A stretch of DNA of 64,000 bases, taken from Pseudomonas sp. FP2335. Its GTDB lineage: Bacteria > Pseudomonadota > Gammaproteobacteria > Pseudomonadales > Pseudomonadaceae. Below, piece by piece: positions 53,852-62,843 of this stretch; position 1 is the first letter of the stretch; each line of letters starts with the position of its first letter. Below the pieces are notes generated by a model. The model saw only the letters and a program-made list of their open reading frames with translations. It searched no databases and was not told the DNA's origin. The position numbers and the translations under genes are program-made. The stretch lies in the NCBI RefSeq assembly GCF_030687535.1, contig NZ_CP117437.1, forward strand, positions 4,671,501 through 4,735,500, in the 5' to 3' direction.

Positions 53852-54766
53852 TCAGTCTTCGAATTCGCGTCGCTCAGCTTCGATGGCTTCGGCCAATGCA
53901 CGGGCTTCGGCTTCTTCGTCGCTCAAGGCCGGTTGTTCGAGGGCGGCGACGGCGGCCAGGAGTTTTTCGCGGGCTTGGGCAACGCCGAGGATGTCTTCCT
54001 CGGGTTCGGGTTCGGGTTCAGCAATCTCTGCGGCCTCAGGCTCAACGGCACCATCACGCAACAAATCATCAAAGTCAGTCTTGATGCCCTGCTCCATGTC
54101 GTCCAATTCCAGCAACAAGGTGTGGAAGCTGGTTTCGTCCTTCGGCTCTTCCGGCTCGGCGCTGGCATCGGCCAGCTCTTGCAGGCTGGCGGGCACAGGT
54201 GCGTCGTCGAAGTCCAGCACCGGGTCCGGCTCCATCTCGCGCAGTTCGGCCAACGGCGGCAAGTCATCGAGGTTTTTCAGGTTGAAGTGGTCGAGAAACA
54301 CCTTGGTGGTTGCAAACATCGCCGGTTTGCCGGGCACGTCGCGGTAGCCGACGATGCGAATCCACTCGCGCTCCAGCAGGGTCTTGACGATATGGCTGTT
54401 GACCGCCACGCCCCGTACGTCCTCGATCTCGCCCCGGGTGATCGGTTGGCGATAGGCGATCAGCGCCATGGTCTCCAGCATCGCCCGCGAATAACGCTGC
54501 GGGCGCTCTTCCCACAGTCGGCCGACCCACGGGGAAAACTTCTCACGGATCTGCAAGCGATAGCCTGACGCAACTTCGCGCAATTCAAAGGCTCGGCCAT
54601 CGCAGGATTTGCGCAGAATCTCCAGCGCCTTCTTGAACACCGGCGGCTCAGGGCGCTCGGCTTCTTCAAACAGTTCGAACAGGCGCTCCAACGATTGGGG
54701 CTTACCCGAGGCCAGTAGAAAAGCCTCCAGGAGCGGGGCCAGTTCGCGGGGTTCAGTCAGATTCAT
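53852..54766 (-). CDS. scpB: Segregation and condensation protein B
   Basis: 304 residues. Two winged-helix domains (about 8-180) with EAFLLASGKPQSLERLFELFE and ALIAYRQPITRGEIEDVRGV, then a long acidic C-terminal extension (EPEPEPEEDILG, DEEAEARALAEAIEAERREFED) typical of Pseudomonas ScpB. Forms the condensin-like SMC-ScpAB complex in chromosome organisation. Starts 12 bp after scpA. Confidence 0.93.
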   Translation of the reverse strand: MNLTEPRELAPLLEAFLLASGKPQSLERLFELFEEAERPEPPVFKKALEILRKSCDGRAFELREVASGYRLQIREKFSPWVGRLWEERPQRYSRAMLETMALIAYRQPITRGEIEDVRGVAVNSHIVKTLLEREWIRIVGYRDVPGKPAMFATTKVFLDHFNLKNLDDLPPLAELREMEPDPVLDFDDAPVPASLQELADASAEPEEPKDETSFHTLLLELDDMEQGIKTDFDDLLRDGAVEPEAAEIAEPEPEPEEDILGVAQAREKLLAAVAALEQPALSDEEAEARALAEAIEAERREFED

Positions 54767-54778
54767 CGATTCAGCTCT

Positions 54779-55597
54779 TTATTCGGCTCGCGCCCGCACG
54801 TGGATAGCCGCAAAAGGCTCATTCTGGACCAGCTCGACCAAGGATTCCTTGACCAATTCAAGGACCGCCATGAAGGTCACCACTACCCCCAAACGCCCTT
54901 CTTCTTTAGTGAACAGCTCGACGAACGGCACAAACCCGCCGCCCTTGAGGCGCTCGAGCACATCACTCATGCGTTCGCGGGTGGACAGCGCCTCGCGGCT
55001 GACCTGATGACTCTCGAACATATCGCCACGGCGCAGCACCTCGGCCATGGACATCAACAATTCTTCCAGGCTTACATCCGGCAACAGCTTTCGGGCGCGG
55101 GCCTCGGGCGCATCCAGCTTGGGCACCACCACGTCACGACCGACGCGGCTCAGACCGTCGATACCTTCGGCAGCAGCCTTGAAACGCTCGTACTCTTGCA
55201 GGCGACGGATCAGTTCGGCACGCGGGTCGTCTTCTTCGGCTTCCACCGTCTCCGAACGCGGCAGCAGCATGCGCGACTTGATCTCGGCGAGCATCGCGGC
55301 CATCACCAGGTACTCGGCGGCCAGCTCCAGGCGCACCGACTGCATCAGCTCGACATAGCCCATGTACTGGCGGGTGATTTCCGCCACCGGGATGTCGAGG
55401 ATGTTGATGTTCTGCTTGCGAATCAAGTACAGCAGCAGGTCCAGCGGGCCCTCGAAGGCTTCCAGGAAGACTTCCAGGGCGTCCGGCGGGATGTACAGGT
55501 CCAGGGGCATTTCCATGACCGCCTGGCCATAGACCATGGCAAATGGCAGTTCCTGCTGGGCGCCGGCCTGGGGATCAACGGTTTCCACAGCGGACAT
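54779..55597 (-). CDS. scpA: Segregation and condensation protein A
   Basis: 272-residue kleisin. The N-terminal region EVFLEAFEGPLDLLLYLIRKQNINILDIPVAEITRQYM is the ScpA signature (about 43-80), and the C-terminal winged helix carries GVVVTFMAVLELVKE. Bridges SMC heads with ScpB. Its ATG abuts the yciO stop (TGAATG), indicating coupled translation. Confidence 0.94.
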   Translation of the reverse strand: MSAVETVDPQAGAQQELPFAMVYGQAVMEMPLDLYIPPDALEVFLEAFEGPLDLLLYLIRKQNINILDIPVAEITRQYMGYVELMQSVRLELAAEYLVMAAMLAEIKSRMLLPRSETVEAEEDDPRAELIRRLQEYERFKAAAEGIDGLSRVGRDVVVPKLDAPEARARKLLPDVSLEELLMSMAEVLRRGDMFESHQVSREALSTRERMSDVLERLKGGGFVPFVELFTKEEGRLGVVVTFMAVLELVKESLVELVQNEPFAAIHVRARAE

Positions 55598-56227
55598 TCA
55601 GGCCTCGACCATGAACGGCGCCGGATCGCCGCAACCGACGCGGATCACTTCCGGCTCGCCATCGGCCAGGTTGATCACGGTGGAGGCTTTGTTGCCGCCG
55701 AAGCCACCGTCGATGATCAGGTCGACCTGTTTTTCCAGGAGTTGGCGCATTTCGTACGGGTCTTCCAGCGGCTCGGTTTCACCGGGCATGATCAGCGACA
55801 CGCTCATCAACGGCTCACCCAGCTCGGCCAGCAGCGCCAGGGCGATGGGGTGCTCGGGCACGCGCAGGCCTATGGTGCGTTTCTTCGGGTGCAGCAACAG
55901 GCGCGGCACTTCGCGGGTGGCGTTGAGAATGAAGGTGTAGGGCCCCGGCGTGTGGGCCTTGAGCAGGCGGAACGTGCCGGTGTCGACCTTGGCGAACAGC
56001 CCGAGTTGGGACAAGTCGCTGCAGATCAGCGCGAAGTTGTGTTTGTCATCCAGCTGGCGCAGGCGGCGTACACGTTCGACCGCGCCCTTGTCGCCGATCT
56101 GGCAACCGATGGCGTAGGACGAGTCTGTCGGATAGATCACCACGCCGCCGGCGCGAATGATCTCCACGGCCTGTTTGATCAGGCGCGCCTGGGGGTTTTC
56201 CGGATGAATCTGGAAGAATTGACTCAC
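55598..56227 (-). CDS. YciO-type L-threonylcarbamoyladenylate synthase family protein
   Basis: 209-residue Sua5/YciO/YrdC-domain protein: GGVVIYPTDSSYAIGC, KRLRQLDDKHNF-like RLRQLDDKHNFALICSDLSQL, PGPYTFIL and GLRVPEHPIALALL. The YrdC fold uses ATP, threonine and bicarbonate in tRNA t6A synthesis, but YciO members are weak in this and may do something else. The start is the GTG at 56227 (MSQFFQIHPENP) with AGGT upstream. Confidence 0.9.
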   Translation of the reverse strand: MSQFFQIHPENPQARLIKQAVEIIRAGGVVIYPTDSSYAIGCQIGDKGAVERVRRLRQLDDKHNFALICSDLSQLGLFAKVDTGTFRLLKAHTPGPYTFILNATREVPRLLLHPKKRTIGLRVPEHPIALALLAELGEPLMSVSLIMPGETEPLEDPYEMRQLLEKQVDLIIDGGFGGNKASTVINLADGEPEVIRVGCGDPAPFMVEA

Positions 56228-56240
56228 GTGTTCTACCTGT

Positions 56241-57104
56241 TCAGACGGTGGCAGTAATGGGGTCATGCTTGAATCGCCCCGACAAGAGCGGCAGGTCATC
56301 AGGTACCTGGCGATACTCGCCGATTTCGGACCAACCACCTGGGCCATGAAAGTCACTGCCGGCGCTGACCAGCAGACCAAATTCGCGGGCAAGGATCGCC
56401 AGGCTGCCCACCTGTTCGGCGGGCTGGTGCCCGTTGACCACTTCGATTGCGTGACCGCCTGCTCCAATATAGTCGCTGATCAGCTTGCGGCGCTTGCTGC
56501 GGGTGAAATCGTAATGCCATGGATGTGCCAGGCTGACCCAGGCGCCGGAGGCGCGCAGGGTCTCGACCGTGTCTTCCAGGGTCGGCCAGTGTTGTTTGAC
56601 GTCGCCCAGCTTGCCGGCGCCCAACCATTTGCGGAAAGCTTCGGCGCGGTCTTTGACAAACCCTTCGCGCACCATCCAGTCGGCGAAATGCGGCCGGGCC
56701 GGGGCGTTGCCACTGTCCCCCAGCTCCTGCTGGATGGCACGGGCGCCGTCGAGGGCGTTGGGCATGCCTTTGAGGCCGAGTTTGCGACTGATTTCTTCGG
56801 AGCGTAGCCAGCGGCCATCATGCAACGCCGCAATGGCGGCCACCAGCGGCGCGGCTGTTTGATCGAAACCGTAGCCAAGCACGTGAATGGTGGCGCCGCC
56901 CCAGGTGCAGGACAATTCCACGCCGTTGACCAGTTGCATGCCCAGCGCCTGCGCCGCCGTGCGGGCTTCATCGAGGCCCTCGAGGGTGTCGTGGTCGGTC
57001 AACGCCAGGACTCGCACGCCTTTTTCAAACGCACGCGCAACCAGTACCGCGGGCGCCAGGGCGCCGTCGGAGGCCGTGCTGTGGCAGTGCAAATCAACAT
57101 TCAC
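56241..57104 (-). CDS. PHP-domain phosphoesterase (RNase AM/YciV-like)
   Basis: 287 residues. Polymerase-and-histidinol-phosphatase fold with the HxH metal motif in VDLHCHSTASDGAL (residues 3-16), LALTDHDTLEG, NGVELSCTW, SLAHPWHYDF and SAGSDFHGPG. YciV/RNase AM trims 5' ends of rRNAs and hydrolyses 3',5'-nucleotide bisphosphates. The start is GTG 57104, giving the family N-terminus. It lies 13 bp upstream of yciO in the same string as scpA-scpB, as in related genomes. Confidence 0.9.
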   Translation of the reverse strand: MNVDLHCHSTASDGALAPAVLVARAFEKGVRVLALTDHDTLEGLDEARTAAQALGMQLVNGVELSCTWGGATIHVLGYGFDQTAAPLVAAIAALHDGRWLRSEEISRKLGLKGMPNALDGARAIQQELGDSGNAPARPHFADWMVREGFVKDRAEAFRKWLGAGKLGDVKQHWPTLEDTVETLRASGAWVSLAHPWHYDFTRSKRRKLISDYIGAGGHAIEVVNGHQPAEQVGSLAILAREFGLLVSAGSDFHGPGGWSEIGEYRQVPDDLPLLSGRFKHDPITATV

Positions 57105-57191
57105 GGGAGTGTGTAACCTCAAGTCAGCTGGCGCTTTCGCTACCAAGGATGTTTGTTATTATGCCGCCACATCCAGCTTCTGGCTCTTACT

Positions 57192-57788
57192 GTGAAACAA
57201 TTCATCGACTTCATCCCGCTGTTGCTGTTTTTCATCGTTACCAAACTCGACCCCAGGGTCATCGATATCGCCGGTCACCAGCTCTCGTTCGGAGGCATCT
57301 ACAGCGCCACCGCCGTACTGATCATCAGCTCTATCGTCGTCTACGGCGCCATCTTCATCTCCCAGCGCAAGCTGGAAAAAAGCCAATGGCTGACCCTGGT
57401 CGCCTGCCTGGTATTCGGCGGCCTGACCCTGGCCTTCCACAGCGAAACCTTCCTCAAATGGAAAGCGCCGGTGGTCAACTGGCTGTTCGCCCTGGTGTTT
57501 ATCGGCAGCCACTTCATCGGTGACCGCCTGCTGATCAAGCGGATCATGGGCCACGCGCTGACCCTGCCGGAGCCGGTGTGGACACGCCTGAACATCGCCT
57601 GGATCGTGTTCTTCATCTTCTGCGGCGCCGCCAACCTGTTCGTCGCGTTTACATTCCAGGACTACTGGGTCGACTTCAAGGTCTTCGGCAGCCTGGGCAT
57701 GACCGTGCTGTTCCTGGTCGGCCAGGGCATCTACCTGTCGCGCCACCTGCATGACGCCGCCCCCACCACGCCAAAAACCGAGGACTGA
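57192..57788 (+). CDS. yciB: Inner-membrane protein YciB (septation protein A)
   Basis: 198-residue protein with five to six membrane helices, beginning [18 protein letters not shown] from a GTG at 57192. Conserved pieces include [20 protein letters not shown] and the [18 protein letters not shown] block. In E. coli YciB helps envelope synthesis and division. Divergent from the PHP gene, cotranscribed with yciI one base later. Confidence 0.93.
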   Translation: MKQFIDFIPLLLFFIVTKLDPRVIDIAGHQLSFGGIYSATAVLIISSIVVYGAIFISQRKLEKSQWLTLVACLVFGGLTLAFHSETFLKWKAPVVNWLFALVFIGSHFIGDRLLIKRIMGHALTLPEPVWTRLNIAWIVFFIFCGAANLFVAFTFQDYWVDFKVFGSLGMTVLFLVGQGIYLSRHLHDAAPTTPKTED

Positions 57789-57789
57789 C

Positions 57790-58089
57790 ATGCTCTACGC
57801 CATCATTGCCACCGACGTTGCCAACTCGCTGGAAAAACGCCTGAGCGTCCGCCCGGCCCACGTCGAGCGCCTCAAGCAGCTGCAAGCCGAAGGCCGCATC
57901 TTACTGGCTGGCCCGCATCCGGCGGTAGACAGCAACGACCCGGGCGAAGCCGGCTTCACCGGCAGCCTGATCGTTGCCGAGTTCGCCTCCCTCGCCGATG
58001 CCCAAGCCTGGGCCAAGGCTGATCCGTATGTCGCGGCCGGCGTTTATGCCGACGTGGTGATCAAGCCGTTCAAGCAAGTCCTGCCTTGA
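57790..58089 (+). CDS. yciI: YciI family protein
   Basis: 99-residue ferredoxin-like-fold protein [31 protein letters not shown]..., with the conserved His in RPAHVERL and Asp in [11 protein letters not shown] that form the putative active site. Biochemical role unknown; relatives are muconolactone-isomerase-like. Follows yciB directly. Confidence 0.92.
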   Translation: MLYAIIATDVANSLEKRLSVRPAHVERLKQLQAEGRILLAGPHPAVDSNDPGEAGFTGSLIVAEFASLADAQAWAKADPYVAAGVYADVVIKPFKQVLP

Positions 58090-58196
58090 CCGGGGTCCGT
58101 GCCGAACCTATTGCGTTCGGCACACTCCCAATGGCTCATTATTCTCGGTAACCTGCCGACAACGTTCTGAATATTCGTGTGGAATCAGGAGTTCCG

Positions 58197-58604
58197 ATGC
58201 GCTTACGTCAGTTGTGTCTGTTGGTAGTGTTAACGATCGGGGCTACGGCCCACGCTGAAGAAACCCCTAACACCGGCAATTCGACGCCTCTGTCGTTGAG
58301 TGCCGGCAGCCAGATCACCGAGTTGCAGCAACGCTTGAAAGAAAGCGAACGCCAGCGCGATGAACTGAGCAAGCAACTGCAAAACGCGGACGCCGCCCGC
58401 GAAAGCGCGCAATTGAGTCGTCTTCGCCAAGAGAACCAACGCCTGGCCCAGCAACTCAAAGAGACACAGGGCGGCGCCTTGACGCGCTGGCTGACCGAGC
58501 AACAACAGTGGTTTGTCACCGGCGGGGCCGTCGCACTGATCGCCTTGCTGTGCGGGATTTTCGCCAGTGGTGGGCACCGTCGCCGTCGACAATGGCTAAA
58601 TTGA
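58197..58604 (+). CDS. Exported coiled-coil protein with C-terminal membrane anchor
   Basis: 135 residues. Signal peptide about 1-21 (ending ATAHA), coiled coil about 40-95 (ITELQQRLKESERQRDELSKQL...), C-terminal transmembrane helix about 108-126 and a basic cytoplasmic end GGHRRRRQWLN. Resembles the C-terminal half of the YgiM/TIGR04211 SH3-domain family but lacks the SH3 part. Corresponds by position to PA3203, just before the Cpx-like regulator (7-bp gap), suggesting an envelope-stress link. Confidence 0.8.
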   Translation: MRLRQLCLLVVLTIGATAHAEETPNTGNSTPLSLSAGSQITELQQRLKESERQRDELSKQLQNADAARESAQLSRLRQENQRLAQQLKETQGGALTRWLTEQQQWFVTGGAVALIALLCGIFASGGHRRRRQWLN

Positions 58605-58611
58605 GTGAGTC

Positions 58612-59289
58612 ATGAGCGAGCTGTTACTGATAGATGATGACCAGGAGCTCTGTGAGCTGCTGAGCAGTTGGTTGAGCCAGGAAGGTTTCCAGGTGCGCGC
58701 CTGCCATGACGGCCTGAGTGCGCGCAAAGCCCTGGCCGACAGTGCGCCCGCCGCCGTGGTGCTCGACGTAATGCTGCCCGACGGCAGTGGCCTGGAGCTG
58801 CTCAAGCAATTGCGCACCGACCACCCCGAGCTGCCAGTGCTGATGCTGTCGGCCCGTGGCGAACCGCTGGACCGCATCCTTGGCCTGGAACTCGGCGCCG
58901 ACGATTATCTGGCCAAGCCCTGCGACCCCCGCGAGCTCACCGCCCGCCTGCGCGCCGTGCTGCGCCGCAGCCACCCGGCCGCGGTCTCCACGCAGATGGA
59001 ACTGGGCGACCTGTGCTTCAGCCCGGTGCGCGGTGTGGTCAGCATCGACGAACAGGAATTCACCCTCACCGTCTCCGAAAGCCGCCTGCTCGAAGCCTTG
59101 CTGCGTCAGCCCGGCGAGCCCCTGGATAAACAGGAACTGGCGCAGATTGCCCTGGGCCGCAAGCTGACCCTTTACGATCGCAGCCTGGACATGCACGTCA
59201 GCAACCTGCGCAAGAAGATCGGCCCGCACCCCGATGGCCGGCCACGGATCATGGCGCTGCGTAGCCGCGGCTATTACTACAGCCTTTAA
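58612..59289 (+). CDS. CpxR-like response regulator
   Basis: 225-residue OmpR-family regulator. The receiver domain has acidic pocket Asp8/Asp9, phosphoacceptor Asp52 in VVLDVMLPDG and Lys102 in LAKPCD. The C-terminal winged helix includes LDKQELAQIALGR and a DMHVSNLRKKIG recognition region. Order regulator-chaperone-kinase matches PA3204-PA3206, called CpxR/CpxA in P. aeruginosa. A GTAAA-type box precedes the next gene. Confidence 0.9.
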   Translation: MSELLLIDDDQELCELLSSWLSQEGFQVRACHDGLSARKALADSAPAAVVLDVMLPDGSGLELLKQLRTDHPELPVLMLSARGEPLDRILGLELGADDYLAKPCDPRELTARLRAVLRRSHPAAVSTQMELGDLCFSPVRGVVSIDEQEFTLTVSESRLLEALLRQPGEPLDKQELAQIALGRKLTLYDRSLDMHVSNLRKKIGPHPDGRPRIMALRSRGYYYSL

Positions 59290-59303
59290 GCCATCGCTGT
59301 CCC

Positions 59304-59326
59304 TGTGGGAGCAGGCCCGCTCCCAC
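59304..59326. terminator. Minimal REP hairpin after the regulator gene
   Basis: TGTGGGAGC / GCTCCCACA with a five-base loop, 14 bp after the stop; possible terminator or mRNA end stabiliser. Confidence 0.55.
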
Positions 59327-59375
59327 ACGCGGTGTTCTGACGCGCAAGTTTTTGTCAGGCCCGACCAAAACCCTC

Positions 59376-59391
59376 TTTACCCAAGCTTTAC
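59376..59391 (-). promoter_or_regulatory. CpxR-box-like site
   Basis: TTTAC-N6-TTTAC, i.e. GTAAA-N6-GTAAA on the minus strand, 80 bp before the Spy-like gene. Close to the enterobacterial CpxR box GTAAA-N5-GTAAA and consistent with regulation by the adjacent regulator. Confidence 0.55.
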
Positions 59392-59471
59392 GCTCCCCTG
59401 ACCGCCGCTGACCTTGATCTCCGTAATCTACTCACATCCGGACTCACCGGAATAGAGACAGGAGAATCACC

Positions 59472-59936
59472 ATGCGCAAGACCCTTATCGCTTTGATGTT
59501 CGCCGCAGCCCTGCCAACCGTCGCCATGGCAGCAATGCCTGAAGGCCCAGGCCCGATGGGCGGTCCGGAAGGCCACATGATGGGCGGCCCGGGCCACGGC
59601 GGTGAACACGGTCCGCGTGGCAAAGGCGGCCCCTTCAGCCAACTGGACCTGAGCAAGGAACAGCGCCAGCAGATCGGCAAGTTGATGGGCGACCAATGGC
59701 ACGCTCGCAAAGACCTGACCAAGAAGTACCTGGACAAACTGCCAGCCGCTGACCAGAAAGCCATGCAGGACGAAATTGCCGCCAGCAAGCAGAAAACCCA
59801 GGCGGACATCCGCGCGGTACTCAAGCCTGAGCAGCAGAAGAAGTTCGACGAGATCGTCAAGAAACAAGCCGAGCGTCGTGCCGAGTGGAAGGAATTCCAG
59901 GCCTGGAAAGCGCAACAGCCGCAAAAAGCGCAATAA
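59472..59936 (+). CDS. Spy/CpxP-like periplasmic protein
   Basis: 154 residues. Signal peptide about 1-20 (PTVAMA), a His/Gly/Met-rich segment (GPEGHMMGGPGHGGEHG) that may bind metal, then a helical LTXXQ-type domain with LDLSKEQRQQIGKLM and VLKPEQQKKFDEIV. Members act as periplasmic chaperones or inhibit the CpxA kinase. Own promoter with a CpxR-like box; a terminator separates it from the kinase gene, so it is probably made in excess. Confidence 0.88.
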   Translation: MRKTLIALMFAAALPTVAMAAMPEGPGPMGGPEGHMMGGPGHGGEHGPRGKGGPFSQLDLSKEQRQQIGKLMGDQWHARKDLTKKYLDKLPAADQKAMQDEIAASKQKTQADIRAVLKPEQQKKFDEIVKKQAERRAEWKEFQAWKAQQPQKAQ

Positions 59937-59957
59937 TGCCCACGCGTTAACGCTCCC

Positions 59958-59986
59958 AGCCCAGTGGCCACCGCCACTGGGCTTTT
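59958..59986 (+). terminator. Terminator/attenuator between spy-like gene and kinase
   Basis: AGCCCAGTGGC / GCCACTGGGCT stem followed by TTTT, 19 bp before the kinase start. Confidence 0.8.
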
Positions 59987-60004
59987 CCTGTTTGAGGGTT
60001 TCCT

Positions 60005-61348
60005 GTGCGTTCATTGTTCTGGCGGATCCTGGCCAGTTTCTGGCTGGCCATCGCCCTGGTTGCCGGGTTGTCGATCCTGCTTGGGCATATGCTCAATCAA
60101 GATGCCTGGATTCTCAGCCGCCACCCTGGCCTCAACAACCTGGCGCAAGAGTGGACCGAGCTCTACGAATCCCAAGGCGAAGACGCCGCCCAGGACTTGC
60201 TGCAACAGCGCAAGCGCCAGTACCACATCGACGTGCAAGTGCTGAACGAAAGCGGCGACCCGGTGGTACGCGGCACCTTCCCGCGCCGCGCTGCCGCCTT
60301 CGAGGCCCGCCAGAACGACAGCCAGGACGGCCACCTGCCCTGGCGCCGCCTGACGGCCGAATACACCAGCGAAAAAACCGGCGACACCTACCTGCTGATC
60401 TACCGCATTCCCCACCCGGAACTGGATGCCTGGCACCGCAACAGCCTGCTGTGGCCGCTCAGCGCGCTGGCGATTGCGCTGGTGGTACTGACGCTGTTCA
60501 GCCTGCTGGTGACGCTGTCCATCACCCGCCCCCTCAGCCGCCTGCGCGGTGCGGTGCACGACCTCGGCCAAGCCACCTACCAGCAGAACAGCCTGGCGCA
60601 ACTGGCCAACCGCCGCGATGAGTTCGGCGTACTCGCCACCGACTTCAACCGCATGGGCGCGCGCCTGCAAAGCCTGATCGGCAGTCAGCGCCAATTGCTG
60701 CGCGACGTATCCCACGAACTGCGCTCGCCCCTGGCCCGTCTGCGTATCGCCCTGGCCCTGGCCGAGCGCGCCAGCCCCGAAGAACGAGAAAAGCTCTGGC
60801 CACGCCTGACCCGCGAATGTGATCGCCTCGAAGCCTTGATCAGCGAAATCCTGGTGCTGGCGCGCGTCGATGCCGACAACGCCAGCGCCGAAGACATCGA
60901 CCTCAGTGCATTGCTCAAGACCCTGCAAAAGGACGCCCAACTCGGCGCGCCGGATCAGCTCGTACAACTGAGTGCAGCGCCCGACCTGCAGCTCAAAGGC
61001 TGGCCGACCATGATCGAACGCGCCGTAGACAACCTGCTGCGCAATGCCCAGCGCTTCAATCCGCAGGGACAGCCCATCGAGCTGGCTGCGCAACGCCTGG
61101 GCGAACGCATCCTGATCAGCGTGCGCGACCACGGTCCCGGCGTCGATGCCGAACACCTCTGCCAGTTGGGCGAACCGTTCTACCGCGCCCCCGGCCAGAC
61201 CGCCCAAGGCCATGGCCTGGGCCTGGCGATTGCGCGCCGCGCCGCCGAGCGCCATGGTGGCAGCCTGACCCTGGCCAACCACCCTGACGGCGGTTTTATC
61301 GCCAGCATCGACCTGCCGTTGGAACCCGGAGTTGTCACACCGGCCTGA
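60005..61348 (+). CDS. CpxA-like sensor histidine kinase
   Basis: 447 residues. TM1 about 8-28, periplasmic domain about 30-148, TM2 about 150-172, HAMP about 173-225. The H-box LLRDVSHELRSPLARLR has phosphorylated His237. N-box NLLRNAQRF and G-boxes DHGPGV and GHGLGLAI follow. The start is a GTG at 60005 six bases after GAGGG. Expected partner is the regulator at 58612. Confidence 0.92.
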   Translation: MRSLFWRILASFWLAIALVAGLSILLGHMLNQDAWILSRHPGLNNLAQEWTELYESQGEDAAQDLLQQRKRQYHIDVQVLNESGDPVVRGTFPRRAAAFEARQNDSQDGHLPWRRLTAEYTSEKTGDTYLLIYRIPHPELDAWHRNSLLWPLSALAIALVVLTLFSLLVTLSITRPLSRLRGAVHDLGQATYQQNSLAQLANRRDEFGVLATDFNRMGARLQSLIGSQRQLLRDVSHELRSPLARLRIALALAERASPEEREKLWPRLTRECDRLEALISEILVLARVDADNASAEDIDLSALLKTLQKDAQLGAPDQLVQLSAAPDLQLKGWPTMIERAVDNLLRNAQRFNPQGQPIELAAQRLGERILISVRDHGPGVDAEHLCQLGEPFYRAPGQTAQGHGLGLAIARRAAERHGGSLTLANHPDGGFIASIDLPLEPGVVTPA

Positions 61349-61388
61349 TCATCTCTTATAGTGGCCCTTCTCTTACGGAGGGCCTTTG

Positions 61389-62738
61389 ATGACTGACTTG
61401 CTGACACCCATCCAAGCCGCACTCGATCTGCCGCACACCCCACTGACCTTGACCGAGGCCGGCGCCCTACCCTCGACCTTCGCCGTCACCGAACTGGCGG
61501 CCGCCAGCCTCGGCGCCGCTGGCCAGGCCGTGGCCCAGTTGATCCAGCAACAGACCGGGCGCCTGCCCAACGTCAGTGTGGACCGACGCCTCGCCTCCTT
61601 CTGGTTCGCGTCCTCGCTCCGCCCGCTGGGCTGGCAAGTGCCGCCGCTGTGGGACCCGGTGGCCGGCGACTACCCCAGCGCCGATGGCTGGATACGCTTG
61701 CACACCAACGCCCCCCATCACCGTGCCGCCGCCGAACGCGTGTTGGGCCAGGTTGCCGAGCGCAAGGCGATGGCCGCCAAAGTCGCCGCGTGGAACGCCG
61801 CAGAATTGGAGCAGGCGATTGTCGATGAGGGCGGGTGCGCCGCGCAGATGCGCACTTGGCAGGCCTGGCAGGCACATCCCCAGGGGCTGGCCGTCAACGC
61901 CGAAGCGCTGGTGCAGCGCCAGACCTTCGACACCACCACCGACCAGCCCTGGCTCGGTTCGGTGGCGCGCCCGCTGGCGGGCATCAGGGTGCTGGATCTG
62001 ACCCGCGTGCTGGCCGGTCCCGTGGCCAGTCGTTTTCTTGCCGGCCTGGGTGCCGATGTGTTGCGCATCGACGCGCCCACCTGGAACGAACCCGGCGTCG
62101 TCCCGGAGATGACCTTGGGCAAACGCTGTGCCCGCCTGGACCTGAAAACCGCGCAGGGCCGACAGGTTTTCGAAGCCTTGCTCAAGGACGCCGACATCCT
62201 GTTTCACGGCTACCGCGCCGATGCCCTTGAACACCTGGGCTACACCGCCAGCGAGTGGCAGGCCCTCGCCCCCGGCCTGATCGACGTGAGCCTCAACGCC
62301 TACGGCTGGAGCGGCCCATGGCGCAACCGCCGGGGCTTCGACAGCCTGGTACAGATGAGCAGCGGCATCGCAGACGCCGGCATGGCCTGGAAACACACGG
62401 ACAAACCGGTGCCACTGCCGGTGCAGGCGCTGGATCACGCCACGGGGTATTTGATGGCGGCCGCGGCCATCCAAGCCTTGAGTGAACGATTGAAGACCCG
62501 ACGCGGTGGCTCGGCGCGGTTGTCACTGGCCCGCACGGCGAGGTTATTGATGGAAGCTGGACAAGTGCCGGAACAACCGGCGTTGCGTGCCGAAACACCG
62601 GGCGATCAGGGTTTGCTGGTGGAGCAGACGGCGTGGGGCCAGGCCCATCGGTTGCTGGCGCCGCTGAGTATCAGCGGCTCGCCGTTGCAGTGGGATTTGC
62701 CGGCGGGAGAACTGGGTTCACATCGGGCGCAGTGGTGA
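61389..62738 (+). CDS. CaiB/BaiF-family (class III) CoA-transferase
   Basis: 449 residues. The class III CoA-transferase core from about 195 begins PLAGIRVLDLTRVLAGPVASRFLAGLGADVLRIDAP, followed by GKRCARLDLKTAQGRQVFEALLKDADI and GLIDVSLNAYGWSGPW. The N-terminal ~190 residues look like a degenerate half, so the protein may be a fused or atypical member. The usual catalytic Asp region (GFDSLVQMSSGIA) is present. Substrate unknown; ATG at 61389 after CGGAGGG. Confidence 0.85.
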   Translation: MTDLLTPIQAALDLPHTPLTLTEAGALPSTFAVTELAAASLGAAGQAVAQLIQQQTGRLPNVSVDRRLASFWFASSLRPLGWQVPPLWDPVAGDYPSADGWIRLHTNAPHHRAAAERVLGQVAERKAMAAKVAAWNAAELEQAIVDEGGCAAQMRTWQAWQAHPQGLAVNAEALVQRQTFDTTTDQPWLGSVARPLAGIRVLDLTRVLAGPVASRFLAGLGADVLRIDAPTWNEPGVVPEMTLGKRCARLDLKTAQGRQVFEALLKDADILFHGYRADALEHLGYTASEWQALAPGLIDVSLNAYGWSGPWRNRRGFDSLVQMSSGIADAGMAWKHTDKPVPLPVQALDHATGYLMAAAAIQALSERLKTRRGGSARLSLARTARLLMEAGQVPEQPALRAETPGDQGLLVEQTAWGQAHRLLAPLSISGSPLQWDLPAGELGSHRAQW

Positions 62739-62750
62739 CCTGAAGCTCGC

Positions 62751-62823
62751 CTTCGCAGGCAAGCCTGCTCCCACATTGGATAGGCGGCGCGGTCAACATG
62801 TGGGAGCGGGCTTGCCCGCGAAG
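62751..62823. repeat. REP pair in inside-out order
   Basis: CTTCGCAGGCAAGCCTGCTC then GAGCGGGCTTGCCCGCGAAG, between convergent genes; like 25335-25404 the stems face the opposite way from the common REPIN order. Confidence 0.78.
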
Positions 62824-62843
62824 AGGCCATTACCGTCCCCCCC

